Below, piece by piece: positions 49,278-57,773 of a stretch of 64,000 nt of DNA. The DNA lies in assembly GCF_003335505.1 (NCBI RefSeq), contig NZ_QPEX01000006.1, forward strand, positions 62,001-126,000, written 5' to 3'. Origin of the DNA: Bremerella cremea (lineage in GTDB: Bacteria; Planctomycetota; Planctomycetia; Pirellulales; Pirellulaceae). Below the pieces are notes generated by a model, which was not told where the DNA came from, did not search any database, and saw nothing but the letters and a program-made list of their open reading frames with translations. Each line of letters starts with the position of its first letter. The first letter of the stretch is position 1. The translations under genes and the position numbers were made by a program.

Positions 49278-49604
49278 ATGTCGTTTGATCCCACTTACCG
49301 TGAAGAGGTCCCTAGCCGCGAAGAGATCGACCAGCGGCCGGGGCGGCTGGTGGTTGAGTTCGGTGCTAATTGGTGCGGTCACTGTCAGCAACTTAACCCT
49401 ACCGTCGAGGGCATTCTTGCGTCTGCCGACGACGTTGCTCATTTGCGCGTTGCCGTTGGGAAAGGGAAACGGCTCGGTCGCTCGTTTCAGGTCAAGCTTT
49501 GGCCGACGCTGGTTTTTCTGCGCGATGGGGAAGAGATTGCCAAGCTGGTCCGTCCCTCGCCGCAAGAGCTCGAGCAAGCGTTTGCTCACTTTATTGCCGA
49601 TTGA
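49278..49604 (+). CDS. Thioredoxin-like protein
   Basis: 108 residues, no signal peptide. The redox motif WCGHC has cysteines at 33 and 36, and the cis-Pro loop is KLWPTLVFLRDGEE. This is a normal cytoplasmic thioredoxin length with a WCGHC motif, which is more oxidising than WCGPC. It could be a specialised reductase or a thiol disulfide exchange partner. Its start has no strong ribosome binding site, but the ATG fits the fold. It is a single gene upstream of glyA. Confidence 0.85.
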   Translation: MSFDPTYREEVPSREEIDQRPGRLVVEFGANWCGHCQQLNPTVEGILASADDVAHLRVAVGKGKRLGRSFQVKLWPTLVFLRDGEEIAKLVRPSPQELEQAFAHFIAD

Positions 49605-49896
49605 TTGGCAGCCGAACGGTTGTATCCCCAGCAGTTTTGCCCGCTGTGGGGGTCAGGCTCGGCAAAAGGATTGGATTGCTTCCTTTTGATTGTGCCGCCG
49701 TGGAAAATGCCAAATGGCGTAGCTCAGTGGTAATTATCTGTCATTTACCGGCGAAAAGCCCGGATCTGTTAGGGTAGAAAACGGCGACATCTGTGCCCGT
49801 TGACGAATGCTAGCCGCTGGCCGACAATTCAATATTCTTTCCGGGGCATTGGTTCGCTCTGGGGACACCTCAAACGGTCTTTCCCACCACGCTGGC

Positions 49897-51150
49897 ATGA
49901 ACTTAATCAAGCAAAACGATCCTGAAGTCTGGGCCGCCATCGAAGCCGAACAAGTCCGTCAAGCCGACGGGCTGGAAATGATTGCCTCGGAAAACTACAC
50001 CAGCGCCGCAATTCAACAAGCGGTGGGTAGTGTCCTAACCAACAAGTACGCCGAAGGCTACCCAGGTCGTCGTTACTACGGCGGTTGCGAGCATGTCGAT
50101 GTGATCGAACAACTGGCCATCGACCGCGCCAAGCAGTTGTTTGGGGCCGAGCACGCCAACGTCCAGCCGCACGCCGGTTCGCAGGCCAACTTTGCGGTTT
50201 ACCTGACCGCGATCGAGCCTGGGGATACGGTTCTCGGTTTAGATCTGGCTCACGGCGGTCACTTGACCCACGGGATGAAGCTGAACGTTTCCGGCATCCT
50301 GTACAACTTCATCAGCTACGGTGTCGACCGCGAAACGCACCGGCTCGACTTCGACGCGATCGCCAAGCTGGCCAAAGAACACAAGCCGAAGCTGATCGTC
50401 GCCGGAGCCAGTGCTTACCCCCGTGAGATCCCGCACGAAAAGTTCGCCGAGATCGCCAACGACGTCGGGGCGAAGCTGTTCGTCGACATGGCCCACTATG
50501 CTGGCTTGGTCGCTGGCGGCGTCCATAACAGCCCGGTGCCGTACGCCGATTTCGTGACGACCACCTGCCACAAGACCCTGCGTGGCCCTCGTTCCGGTCT
50601 GATTCTGTGCAAGGAAGAGCACACCAAGATGATCAACCGCAACGTCTTCCCTGGAACCCAGGGTGGACCGTTGATGCACGTGATTGCTGGCAAGGCGATT
50701 TGCTTCCAAGAAGCCTTGCAGCCAGAGTTCAAGCAGTACGCTCAACAGGTGGTCGACAATGCCAAAACCTTGGCCGACACGCTGATGTCTGGCGGCTTGA
50801 AATTGGTTTCAGGCGGAACTGAAAATCACCTGATGCTGGTCGACGTCACCGCTGTCGGCACAACCGGTACTGCAGCTGAAAACGCCCTAGGGGCCAGCGG
50901 TATCACGGTCAACAAGAATATGATTCCGTTCGACGAACGCAAACCGATGGACCCCAGCGGTATCCGCATCGGCACGCCAGCGTTGACCACACGCGGCATG
51001 AAGACGGAAGAAATGAAAAAGATCGGCGGCTGGATTTTGGAAGCCTTGAAAGCTCCCGAAGACGCCGCTGTACATGGCCGCATCCGAGGCGAAATTGCTT
51101 CGCTCTGCGAACAGTTCCCCGTGCCAGGACAACCGGTCGAGTTGCACTAA
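49897..51150 (+). CDS. glyA: Serine hydroxymethyltransferase
   Basis: 417 residues from ATG 49897 ([10 protein letters not shown]); the longer frame from 49807 has no family residues. PLP-binding Lys lies in [12 protein letters not shown] (about 226), and the substrate residues [21 protein letters not shown] and [10 protein letters not shown] are all present. It converts serine and tetrahydrofolate to glycine and 5,10-methylene-tetrahydrofolate. The last 72 bases recur in diverged form at 53157-53228, so this gene end has taken part in an insertion event. See the finding for the island. Confidence 0.97.
   Translation: MNLIKQNDPEVWAAIEAEQVRQADGLEMIASENYTSAAIQQAVGSVLTNKYAEGYPGRRYYGGCEHVDVIEQLAIDRAKQLFGAEHANVQPHAGSQANFAVYLTAIEPGDTVLGLDLAHGGHLTHGMKLNVSGILYNFISYGVDRETHRLDFDAIAKLAKEHKPKLIVAGASAYPREIPHEKFAEIANDVGAKLFVDMAHYAGLVAGGVHNSPVPYADFVTTTCHKTLRGPRSGLILCKEEHTKMINRNVFPGTQGGPLMHVIAGKAICFQEALQPEFKQYAQQVVDNAKTLADTLMSGGLKLVSGGTENHLMLVDVTAVGTTGTAAENALGASGITVNKNMIPFDERKPMDPSGIRIGTPALTTRGMKTEEMKKIGGWILEALKAPEDAAVHGRIRGEIASLCEQFPVPGQPVELH
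51079..51150 (+). repeat. glyA 3' end, left copy of a 72-bp direct repeat
   Basis: The last 24 codons of glyA (51079-51150) match 53157-53228 base for base in length, with seven differences by my alignment. The two copies bracket a 2.0-kb island with remnants of mobile DNA. Confidence 0.85.
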
Positions 51151-51177
51151 TACTGGTTCGGCGTCGCTCTTTGTCGG

Positions 51178-51204
51178 CTGGGTTAGCGTCAGCGTAACCC
51201 AGCA
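51178..51204. repeat. Dispersed palindrome after glyA
   Basis: GCTGGGTTAGCG, TCA and GCGTAACCCAGC pair almost completely. Related elements lie at 51309-51335 and 53249-53276. Confidence 0.75.
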
Positions 51205-51308
51205 AAGACAAATTGGCGGCAAGCTGTACGATAGAATAAATCGATACGGCTTGAACCGATTTGTGTTCTTTTGATCTATGTTGGTTGGTCACGTTTGATT
51301 TGGGATCG

Positions 51309-51345
51309 CTGGGTTACGCTTTCGCTAGCCCAGCTTACGAATCTC
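51309..51345. repeat. Dispersed palindrome, second copy
   Basis: GCTGGGTTACGC, TTT and GCTAGCCCAGC, then TTACGAATCTC. The sequence through GAATCTC recurs at 53249-53287. It ends where the ISAs1 transposase fragment starts. Confidence 0.75.
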
Positions 51346-51537
51346 GATGTGACGTTCCGCGAGGACGAAAACCGCGTCAGAAATCGCCTGGCCGCAGACA
51401 ATTTGGCGTTGCTAAAACGCTTCTCCATCACCCTATTCAAGCAGCAACCCGGCAAAGAAAGCATCGCCATGCGCCGCCGAATGGCCGGGTGGAATGTGGA
51501 CTACTTGGCGCAAGTAGTTAGACTGAAAAGGATTTAG
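51346..51537 (+). pseudogene. ISAs1-family transposase remnant, C-terminal part
   Basis: One frame reads DVTFREDENRVRN, then LLKRFSITLFKQ and RRRMAGWNVDYLAQVV, ending at TAG 51535. This is the C-terminal pattern of ISAs1-family (IS4-related) transposases (TFxEDxxRxR with a helix and KxxxAGWxxxYL end). About 63 codons remain; the DDE catalytic part is missing, and the fragment opens at a palindrome (51309-51345). It is a dead remnant, recognised from family memory. Confidence 0.7.
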
Positions 51538-51666
51538 TGTGCGTTTGCCGTGGGAGGTCATACTCTCGGCCACCTGGCTAAAGAATCGATCAGAATTCTT
51601 TAAGGAAAAGTTGCCGTAGCCACTTACTGCTTTTAATGTGTCGCTAAATTCGAAAAGAAAGCAAAT

Positions 51667-52824
51667 ATGATTAAGACCTGGGCTTTACTTTCGGCATTTA
51701 CCTTCCTGTTATTACCTGTCGGTTGTCAAGCGAATGACGCATCTGAGCGATTAGAAACAGCCCGAGAAGAAGTCGCCCGGTTAGGTGGGACAGTTGAAGT
51801 GTACAATGGTCATATTCAAAGTATTTCTTTGGAAGGTTGTAACCTCTCGTCAGCCGACTGGGACAAAATTCTGCCACTTAAGGGGGTGATCTGGCTGCAA
51901 CTTAATGGGAGCAATGTAAATGATGAAGCTCTTCGCCATTTGGAGGGCTGTGTGAATCTTGAAAATCTCGAACTCGGACATACAGATGTAACAGATGTTG
52001 GGCTAGGAGCCCTTGATAATTTGCCCCGGCTTAATCGATTATGGCTGCGAGGCTGTCAAGTTTCAGACAAAGGGGTTGAGACGCTCAAAAGCATTGATGA
52101 GCTAGAGGTAGTTGTCTTGATTGACACGTTTGTCACCACAGAAGGTATTGAGCGACTCAAAAGTGACTCGCAAATTGAATCAATTCTTTGGTCCACAGTT
52201 CAATCCAAAGAAGTTAGTCGTTCGATGACAGCACTCGCCCAGGGCGGGGCTCATGTGAGTAGCACTTCAGAGTTCGCGAGAAAGGAAAATGAATATCCGA
52301 TTCTTTATCGAGTCCGCTTAACGCCCCAGACCAAATTGCCTGCGACTAAGATCGAGAAGCCAATCAATATCCTAGCTACTGCAGGAGATCTTTCCCTGAC
52401 GCTCGAAGGGCATCGCTACATGCCATTACTTCCGAAGATCAAAAGAATTAAAGACGTTTACATCCAAGCCTCAGAAGAGGGCAGTCCCTTCGATTCCACC
52501 GCTCTTAAGAATCTCGAATCAGTCCAAGCCGAGGAGGTGTATCTGGTGGTACCTAAGCTTTCACCAGAAATATTGACTACAGCGACAAAAGTAAATGGAC
52601 TGCGTCGACTTAACCTTGATGATCAGGTGATTTCACCGCAAGTGTGGCAAGCAATTGTACAGACCCCTGAATTAGAGACGATTGGGTTGTACAACTGTGA
52701 GTTCAAAGGCATTGAGCAGTTTATTCACGCTCCTCGCCAACTTACAGTCACGTTCTCAGGTGCGGACACAGCCCCTGAGGACGAAAGAAAGCGAATCGAA
52801 GAATTGGCCTTGCCTGTGAAGTGA
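51667..52824 (+). CDS. Leucine-rich-repeat lipoprotein
   Basis: 385 residues. The signal peptide has a fine lipobox (LLLPVGCQAND, lipid Cys about 20). Residues about 50-200 hold five or six leucine-rich repeats, for example LQLNGSNVNDEALRHLEGC, LELGHTDVTDVGLGALDNL and LWLRGCQVSDKGVETLKS, followed by less regular repeats to the end. Such proteins are abundant in planctomycetes and bind proteins or polysaccharides; the target is unknown. The gene is more AT-rich than glyA and its neighbours, and it is the only intact gene of the island. Confidence 0.82.
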   Translation: MIKTWALLSAFTFLLLPVGCQANDASERLETAREEVARLGGTVEVYNGHIQSISLEGCNLSSADWDKILPLKGVIWLQLNGSNVNDEALRHLEGCVNLENLELGHTDVTDVGLGALDNLPRLNRLWLRGCQVSDKGVETLKSIDELEVVVLIDTFVTTEGIERLKSDSQIESILWSTVQSKEVSRSMTALAQGGAHVSSTSEFARKENEYPILYRVRLTPQTKLPATKIEKPINILATAGDLSLTLEGHRYMPLLPKIKRIKDVYIQASEEGSPFDSTALKNLESVQAEEVYLVVPKLSPEILTTATKVNGLRRLNLDDQVISPQVWQAIVQTPELETIGLYNCEFKGIEQFIHAPRQLTVTFSGADTAPEDERKRIEELALPVK

Positions 52825-52932
52825 GCGATATCGACATGCTGACGGTTCATACTTGCCTGGGTCTTCGAGAATGTGGAGGGCAAGAAATGAGGATAAGAAA
52901 AAGGTGTCAGGACTCTTTTCCTCTTCTCCTCA
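52825..52932. other. Short spacer with imperfect palindrome
   Basis: 108 bases after the LRR gene. AAAAAGGTGTCAGGACTCTTTTC at 52899-52921 is an imperfect palindrome with A/T-rich ends, similar in style to dispersed planctomycete elements. No gene is seen. Confidence 0.4.
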
Positions 52933-53156
52933 GGTGCCCTGCAGCTAACGATCGCCGGTAACTATATTGGCACCAACCAAGCAGGGACTGCGGCAATCGG
53001 CAACGAGACCGGCGTGCATCTTACTGATGGGGTGGCAAACGCCCTAATTGGTACCAATGCCGATGGTGTTAGCGACGACCTGGGGGATGCCCTGGAAGGG
53101 AACACGATTTCCGGCAATGGGACCTACGGCGTGTATATGACTGGGGCCTCGACGGT
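52933..53156 (+). pseudogene. Fragment of a parallel beta-helix surface protein
   Basis: A frame without a start reads LTIAGNYIGTNQAGTAAIGN, NALIGTNADGVSDDLG and GNTISGNGTYGVYMTGAS, typical PbH1-type right-handed beta-helix repeats of large bacterial surface proteins. It is joined at about 53157 to the glyA 3' copy in another frame. The 5' end abuts the spacer after the LRR gene. It is a broken-off piece of a much larger gene. Confidence 0.7.
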
Positions 53157-53228
53157 CGCATCTGAGGCGAAGTCGCTTCGCTCTGCGAACAGTTCCCTGT
53201 GCCTGGGCAAGCGGTCGAGTTGCACTAA
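53157..53228 (+). repeat. Diverged second copy of the glyA 3' end
   Basis: The 72 bases equal 51079-51150 except for seven changes. Read in the glyA frame, these give CGA to TGA (Arg to stop), ATT to GTC (Ile to Val), CCG to GCG (Pro to Ala), and three silent third-position changes (CCC to CCT, CCA to CCT, GGA to GGG). The mostly silent or conservative changes suggest that it diverged as the end of a functional glyA before being cut off. Confidence 0.85.
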
Positions 53229-53248
53229 AACAGGCTCGGCATCGCTCT

Positions 53249-53287
53249 GCTGGGTTACGCTTTCGCTAACCCTAGCCTACGAATCTC
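53249..53287. repeat. Dispersed palindrome, third copy
   Basis: GCTGGGTTACGC, TTT and GCTAACCCTAGC, then CTACGAATCTC; near-identical to 51309-51345. It follows the glyA copy at a 20-base distance, as 51178-51204 follows glyA at 27 bases. Confidence 0.75.
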
Positions 53288-53378
53288 TAAGGTGGGTGGA
53301 TACCTTCCAAGCAAATTTCGGTACGCCCAGCGTACCCTACGGTGGTTGCCAACATGAAAGACAGTGGTTGCAAAATGA
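53288..53378. other. Right edge of the island, non-coding
   Basis: About 90 bases without a gene. GGTACGC, CCA and GCGTACC at 53319-53336 form another small hairpin of the same style as the island repeats. Confidence 0.4.
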
Positions 53379-53412
53379 AAGCAGCCCAGGTTGTGTTTGA
53401 CCTGGGCTGCTT
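53379..53412 (-). terminator. Rho-independent terminator of the prolyl oligopeptidase gene
   Basis: A perfect 13-bp stem (AAGCAGCCCAGGT at 53379-53391 and ACCTGGGCTGCTT at 53400-53412). On the minus strand it is followed by TTTCATTTTG, which fits the gene ending at 53449. Confidence 0.75.
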
Positions 53413-53448
53413 CTCTTACTGAAAACTGAACACTGAAAACTTCAAACT

Positions 53449-55566
53449 CTAGTCCATCAATTCCTGCTGCAGGAATTCGTAGACCAGGGCGGTCATGAAG
53501 GCACGTTGTTTGTTGTCGGCGGCGCCGGCGTGGCCTCCTTCGATGTTTTCGTAGTACAGCACGCCGTGTCCCATGTTTTTCATCCGGGCGACCATCTTCC
53601 GTGCGTGGCCTGGGTGGACGCGGTCGTCGCGGGTGCTGGTGGTGAAGAGGGTTGGTGGGTACTTCACGTCCTTCTTTACCAAGTGATACGGCGAGAACGT
53701 TTTGATGAACTTCCACTGTTCGGGGTCGGCTGGGTTGCCGTATTCGCCCATCCAACTAGCCCCGGCCAAAAGTGTGTGGAAGCGCTTCATGTCCAACAGA
53801 GGAACCTGGCTAACCACGGCGCCGAACAAATCAGGCCGCAAGACCAGCATATTGCCGGTTAGCAGGCCGCCGTTGCTGCCTCCCATGACGCCCAGATGCT
53901 CGGTACTGGTGACCTTGCGCTTGATCAGGTCTTCGCCAACCGCGATGAAGTCTTCGTACGCCTTGTGACGGTTTTCTTTCAGGGCAGCTTGATGCCACTT
54001 CGGACCGAACTCGCCACCGCCACGGATATTGGCCACCACGAAGACGCCTCCCTTGCTCAGCCAGGCCGTACCAGTCGTGGCGGAGTAATTCGGCGTTAAT
54101 GCGATTTCAAAGCCGCCGTAACCGTAAAGCAGGGTGGCGTTCGATCCGTCGAGCTTCAAGTCTTTGTGTGAAACCTGGAAGTAAGGAATCTTCGTTCCAT
54201 CCTTCGAGGTTGCCTCGAACTGTTCCACTTGCAAGTTGGAAGCGTCGAAGAACGCAGGCAAGGCCTTCAGCTTTTCGATCTCGGGATTGCCTGCCGTACC
54301 CAGGTAAAGGGTAGTGGGGGTGATGTAGTCGGTTACCGTCAAGAAGAATTCGTCCGACTCCTCTTCGTCGACCGCACCCACCGAGACCTTACCGAATTCC
54401 GGCACGCCGGGCAGTAGTTCCTGTTTCCAAGTGCCGTCTTTGCCAGGGGTCCACAGATAAATCTTGTTGCGGACATTGTCCAGTTCATTGACCAGCATAA
54501 AGTTCTTGGTCGAACTATAGCCATCGAGCGATTTACGGTCGGTCGGCTCGAACAGCACCGAGAACTTACGTTCCCCTTTCATGAACGCATCGAAATTTCC
54601 GACTAACAAGGCGCCTGGCTCGTAAGTCTTACCACCAACTTCCCAAGTGGTGCGGGGCTGAATGAAGATCCACTCGCGATGGACGTTCGCTTCGGCATCG
54701 TCGGGCTTATCGATCTCGACCAGCTTACCATCTTCAACCAGGTACAGCTTGCTAGTCCAAAAGGTCATATTGCGGCTGACGAATTCTCGCTCGAAGCCAG
54801 GGGTGTGATCGTAGACCCCACCGACGCTGACGTCCGTTTTTTCTCCTTCAAAAATCGTTTTGGCTGCCGATAGCGGGGTGCCTCGCTTCCACTCTTTGAC
54901 GATCCGCGGATAGCCGGAATCGGTCAGCGAGCCTTCGCCGAAGTTGGTGCCGACAATCAGCGTGTCTTTATCTTTCCACGAGATACGGCTTTTTGCTTCG
55001 GGCAGTTCGAAACCATCTTTCACGAACGAGCGGGTTTCCACGTTGAACTCACGCTTGACATCGGCATCGGCACCGCCGCGCGAGAGACTGACCATTGCGT
55101 GTTTGTACTCAGGCTGCAGCATCGAAACGCCGTGCCAGACCCAGTTTTCCCCTTCTTCTTTCGCCAAAGCATCGACATCGATAATGACATCCCACTCAGG
55201 CTTCTCTTTCTTGTACTCTTCCGGAGTCGTTCGCCGCCACAAGCCGCGCGGATGCTCACCGTCTTGCCAGAAGTTGTAGTAGTAAGGGCCTCGTTTGACG
55301 ACGAATGGGATGCGTTCGTTCGAGTCGAGGATTTTCAAGATTTGATCGTTGAGCTGCTGAAAGCCTTCTGAATTGGTCAGCGCGGCGATGCTTTCCGCGT
55401 TTTGTGCTTTCACCCAGTCGAGGGCTTTCTCTCCGGTGACTTCTTCCAACCAAATGTTGGGATCTTCGGACGACGTTTCGGCGGCTGATTGAGCCATGAC
55501 CAGGCTTCCTCCTTGAGACAAGAGAATCGAGATCAAACCGACAAATAGCAAGGTGGTCTTTTGCAT
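53449..55566 (-). CDS. Prolyl oligopeptidase family serine peptidase (S9A)
   Basis: 705 residues. The signal peptide (TTLLFVGLISILLSQGGSLVMAQS) suggests periplasmic location. A seven-bladed propeller occupies about 80-440. The catalytic Ser is in GGSNGGLLTGN (about 550), Asp in STRDDRVHPGHARKM (about 640), and His in IEGGHAGAADNKQ near the C-terminus. It cleaves short peptides after proline. ATG 55566 is chosen because GGAG lies six bases upstream and the signal then begins correctly; the frame runs on to 55761. It is divergent from mnmA. Confidence 0.94.
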   Translation of the reverse strand: MQKTTLLFVGLISILLSQGGSLVMAQSAAETSSEDPNIWLEEVTGEKALDWVKAQNAESIAALTNSEGFQQLNDQILKILDSNERIPFVVKRGPYYYNFWQDGEHPRGLWRRTTPEEYKKEKPEWDVIIDVDALAKEEGENWVWHGVSMLQPEYKHAMVSLSRGGADADVKREFNVETRSFVKDGFELPEAKSRISWKDKDTLIVGTNFGEGSLTDSGYPRIVKEWKRGTPLSAAKTIFEGEKTDVSVGGVYDHTPGFEREFVSRNMTFWTSKLYLVEDGKLVEIDKPDDAEANVHREWIFIQPRTTWEVGGKTYEPGALLVGNFDAFMKGERKFSVLFEPTDRKSLDGYSSTKNFMLVNELDNVRNKIYLWTPGKDGTWKQELLPGVPEFGKVSVGAVDEEESDEFFLTVTDYITPTTLYLGTAGNPEIEKLKALPAFFDASNLQVEQFEATSKDGTKIPYFQVSHKDLKLDGSNATLLYGYGGFEIALTPNYSATTGTAWLSKGGVFVVANIRGGGEFGPKWHQAALKENRHKAYEDFIAVGEDLIKRKVTSTEHLGVMGGSNGGLLTGNMLVLRPDLFGAVVSQVPLLDMKRFHTLLAGASWMGEYGNPADPEQWKFIKTFSPYHLVKKDVKYPPTLFTTSTRDDRVHPGHARKMVARMKNMGHGVLYYENIEGGHAGAADNKQRAFMTALVYEFLQQELMD

Positions 55567-55797
55567 AGTTTGCTCCGTGATGCGAGTTTCGCTCCATTCC
55601 ACAAACGGCTGCGTGGGGAGCCCGTTCGTGTTGCGTTCTATCGTACGCCGCGCGCCAGGGCTGTGACAACCTGGGGGAATTGGCTCAATTTTATCCATTT
55701 CGCGGTTCCCCGCCGACGCTGGGGGTGTCTGAAGGTGGGGAACGTTTTCTAAAATACCCAATTGTCGATAACTTTGTCGTAAACCATTGAGAGACTT

Positions 55798-56922
55798 GTG
55801 GCCCGAGTAGTACTAGCGATGTCTGGCGGTGTCGACAGCAGTGTCGCCGCCCAATTATTGAAGCGTGATGGACACGACGTCATCGGGGTGTTTATGCGCC
55901 ACGGCGAGGAGTCGCCGGTTGCTCACTGCGCCATCGATGCCCCTGGCGGGGGCAACGCCCTGCAGATTCTCAACGAGCGGGCCGACCACAAGCAAGGCTG
56001 CTGCAGCGCGTCCGACGCCGCCGATGCCCGGCGGGTAGCCGATCGGATGGAGATTCCGTTCTACGCGCTGAACTTGCAGCAAGAGTTTGGCCAGATCATG
56101 GAATACTTCGCCGACGAGTATATCCGTGGCCGCACGCCGAACCCGTGCGTGATGTGCAACAACTGGATCAAGTTCGGCAAGCTGTTCGATTACGCCGATA
56201 GCGTGGGGGCCGAATTCGTGGCGACAGGGCACTACGCCAAGCTGGTACCAAGCGACGACGAAAGCGGCGTGCCGAAGCTGGTCCGTGGTGTTGATCCTGG
56301 CAAAGACCAAACGTACGTGTTGTTCGGTATCCAGCGCGAATATCTCAAACGCATGCTGTTGCCGGTCGGTGATTTCCACAAGGATGAAATCCGTGCGATG
56401 GCGGGCGAAACAGGTCTTCGCGTCGCCGATAAGAAGGACAGCCAAGAGATTTGCTTCGTCACTTCGGGCAAGCACGATCAGTTCGTCAAGCAGCGTCGCC
56501 CAGACGCTCAGACGGCCGGCAACTTCGTGCTGACCGATGGCACCGTCGTCGGCCAGCACGACGGCATCGAGCGGTTCACGATCGGCCAGCGGAAGGGGCT
56601 AGGTATCGCGTTAGGGGAACCCCACTACGTCACCAAGATCGACCCGGCAAGCAACTGTGTGGTACTGGGCAAGATCGAAGAACTCGGCCGCGCCGAGCTC
56701 ACCGCTAACCGCTGCAACTGGCTGGCGGAACCGCCTGGCGAAACGTTCCGCTGCGACGCGATGATTCGCTACAACAGCCCCGCCTTGCCGGCCACAGTCA
56801 CCATGCTGCCGGATAATCGCATTGCCGTTACCTTCGATCAACCTCGCAACGGGGTGGCCCCTGGCCAAGCGGTCGTTTGCTACGACGGCGGCACCGTCTT
56901 GGGTGGCGGGTGGATTGAGTAG
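55798..56922 (+). CDS. mnmA: tRNA-specific 2-thiouridylase
   Basis: 374 residues from GTG 55798. The PP-loop MSGGVDSSVAA (about 8-18) binds ATP, the catalytic nucleophile Cys lies in NPCVMCN (about 120), and the second Cys in SQEICFVTSG (about 218). MnmA makes the 2-thio group of wobble uridine in tRNA Lys, Glu and Gln. A roughly 25-residue insertion (HCAIDAPGGGNALQ) between the PP loop and the Cys region is longer than in E. coli. The sulfur donor chain is not encoded in the window. Confidence 0.95.
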   Translation: MARVVLAMSGGVDSSVAAQLLKRDGHDVIGVFMRHGEESPVAHCAIDAPGGGNALQILNERADHKQGCCSASDAADARRVADRMEIPFYALNLQQEFGQIMEYFADEYIRGRTPNPCVMCNNWIKFGKLFDYADSVGAEFVATGHYAKLVPSDDESGVPKLVRGVDPGKDQTYVLFGIQREYLKRMLLPVGDFHKDEIRAMAGETGLRVADKKDSQEICFVTSGKHDQFVKQRRPDAQTAGNFVLTDGTVVGQHDGIERFTIGQRKGLGIALGEPHYVTKIDPASNCVVLGKIEELGRAELTANRCNWLAEPPGETFRCDAMIRYNSPALPATVTMLPDNRIAVTFDQPRNGVAPGQAVVCYDGGTVLGGGWIE

Positions 56923-56988
56923 GTCAGGCGGTCTTCAATGCTGTTTGACACGGCCTGACCTAAGAGTTTCGAGGCACGTCTTATGCGG

Positions 56989-57603
56989 CTACGGTTTTCC
57001 CGGGAATTTATCGTGGACGATTACGTCTTCCAGCGATAACTGGCCCGGTTTACCCCAGGCGCCTTGTTTCGCTTTACCGACCACGATCATCATGCCCAGG
57101 ATATGATCGTCTGGCAGGTTGATGACTTCCGCGACTTTGTCGGGATCGTAGCCGACCAGGGCACCGGTGTCGTAGCCCATATCTTTGGCGGCGATCATTA
57201 TCGTTTGAGCTGCGATGCCCATCGAGCGCATCGCTTCGTCGCGTTGTAGTTGCGGCTTTTTGTCGTACAGGCCGAACAGCATCTTCACCAGCTTTTCGGC
57301 AACCTCTGGCGGGCTATTGCGCCAGTAACGGTCTGGCTCTTTGCCGTGGGCTTCCAGATCGGCGGTCAGCACGATCAACAGCGAGGCATCGGCGACCTGG
57401 GCCTGGTTGAAGGCAGCCGCTTTTAACTGTTGGCGGGTTTCTTTATCGCGGACCAGCACAAACCGCCAATGCTGAATGTTGAACGAGGTGGGCGACTGGA
57501 TGGCCGCCTCCATCAACTTGTTGATTTCCTCGTCGGTCAGTTCGTGGTCGGGGTGAAAATGCTTGATCGACCGGCGACCGTAAATAGCGTCGAAGGTTTC
57601 CAT
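56989..57603 (-). CDS. Nitroreductase family protein
   Basis: 204 residues. The FMN-binding start is AIYGRRSIKHF, with SPTSFNIQHWRFVLV (substrate and FMN loop) and GIAAQTIMIAAKDMGYDTGALVGYD (dimer helix and C-terminal FMN site). It reduces nitro groups, quinones or flavin with NAD(P)H. It is convergent with mnmA over 66 bases. The substrate is unknown. Confidence 0.9.
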   Translation of the reverse strand: METFDAIYGRRSIKHFHPDHELTDEEINKLMEAAIQSPTSFNIQHWRFVLVRDKETRQQLKAAAFNQAQVADASLLIVLTADLEAHGKEPDRYWRNSPPEVAEKLVKMLFGLYDKKPQLQRDEAMRSMGIAAQTIMIAAKDMGYDTGALVGYDPDKVAEVINLPDDHILGMMIVVGKAKQGAWGKPGQLSLEDVIVHDKFPGKP

Positions 57604-57773
57604 GACGTAAAATCCGCGTTAAATTTCAATCCGTAGGATGTTGGTTTTCGTCACTCTATTTTGTCCCGAATTGAGATGGACGACTAGACACCCTCAGCCA
57701 AACCGATCTTGGGAGGTTCTCTCGGCATCTGTTAGAACGCAGGGTATCGAATTCACCTCGTAAGTAGGCGGCC

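Noticed and set aside
49711..49735. tRNA-like start (GGCGTAGCTCAGTGGT) between the thioredoxin gene and glyA
   Set aside because: The 5' half resembles an acceptor/D arm, but no anticodon stem, T arm or matching 3' acceptor follows. It is too short to call and may be chance or a decayed tRNA.
49807..49896. Upstream extension of glyA by 30 codons
   Set aside because: The added residues show no SHMT pattern; the family start is [10 protein letters not shown] at 49897.
53014..53400. 128-codon frame running through the beta-helix fragment and the glyA copy
   Set aside because: It is a chimera of a gene fragment, a non-coding glyA copy in another frame and repeats, and cannot be an intact gene.
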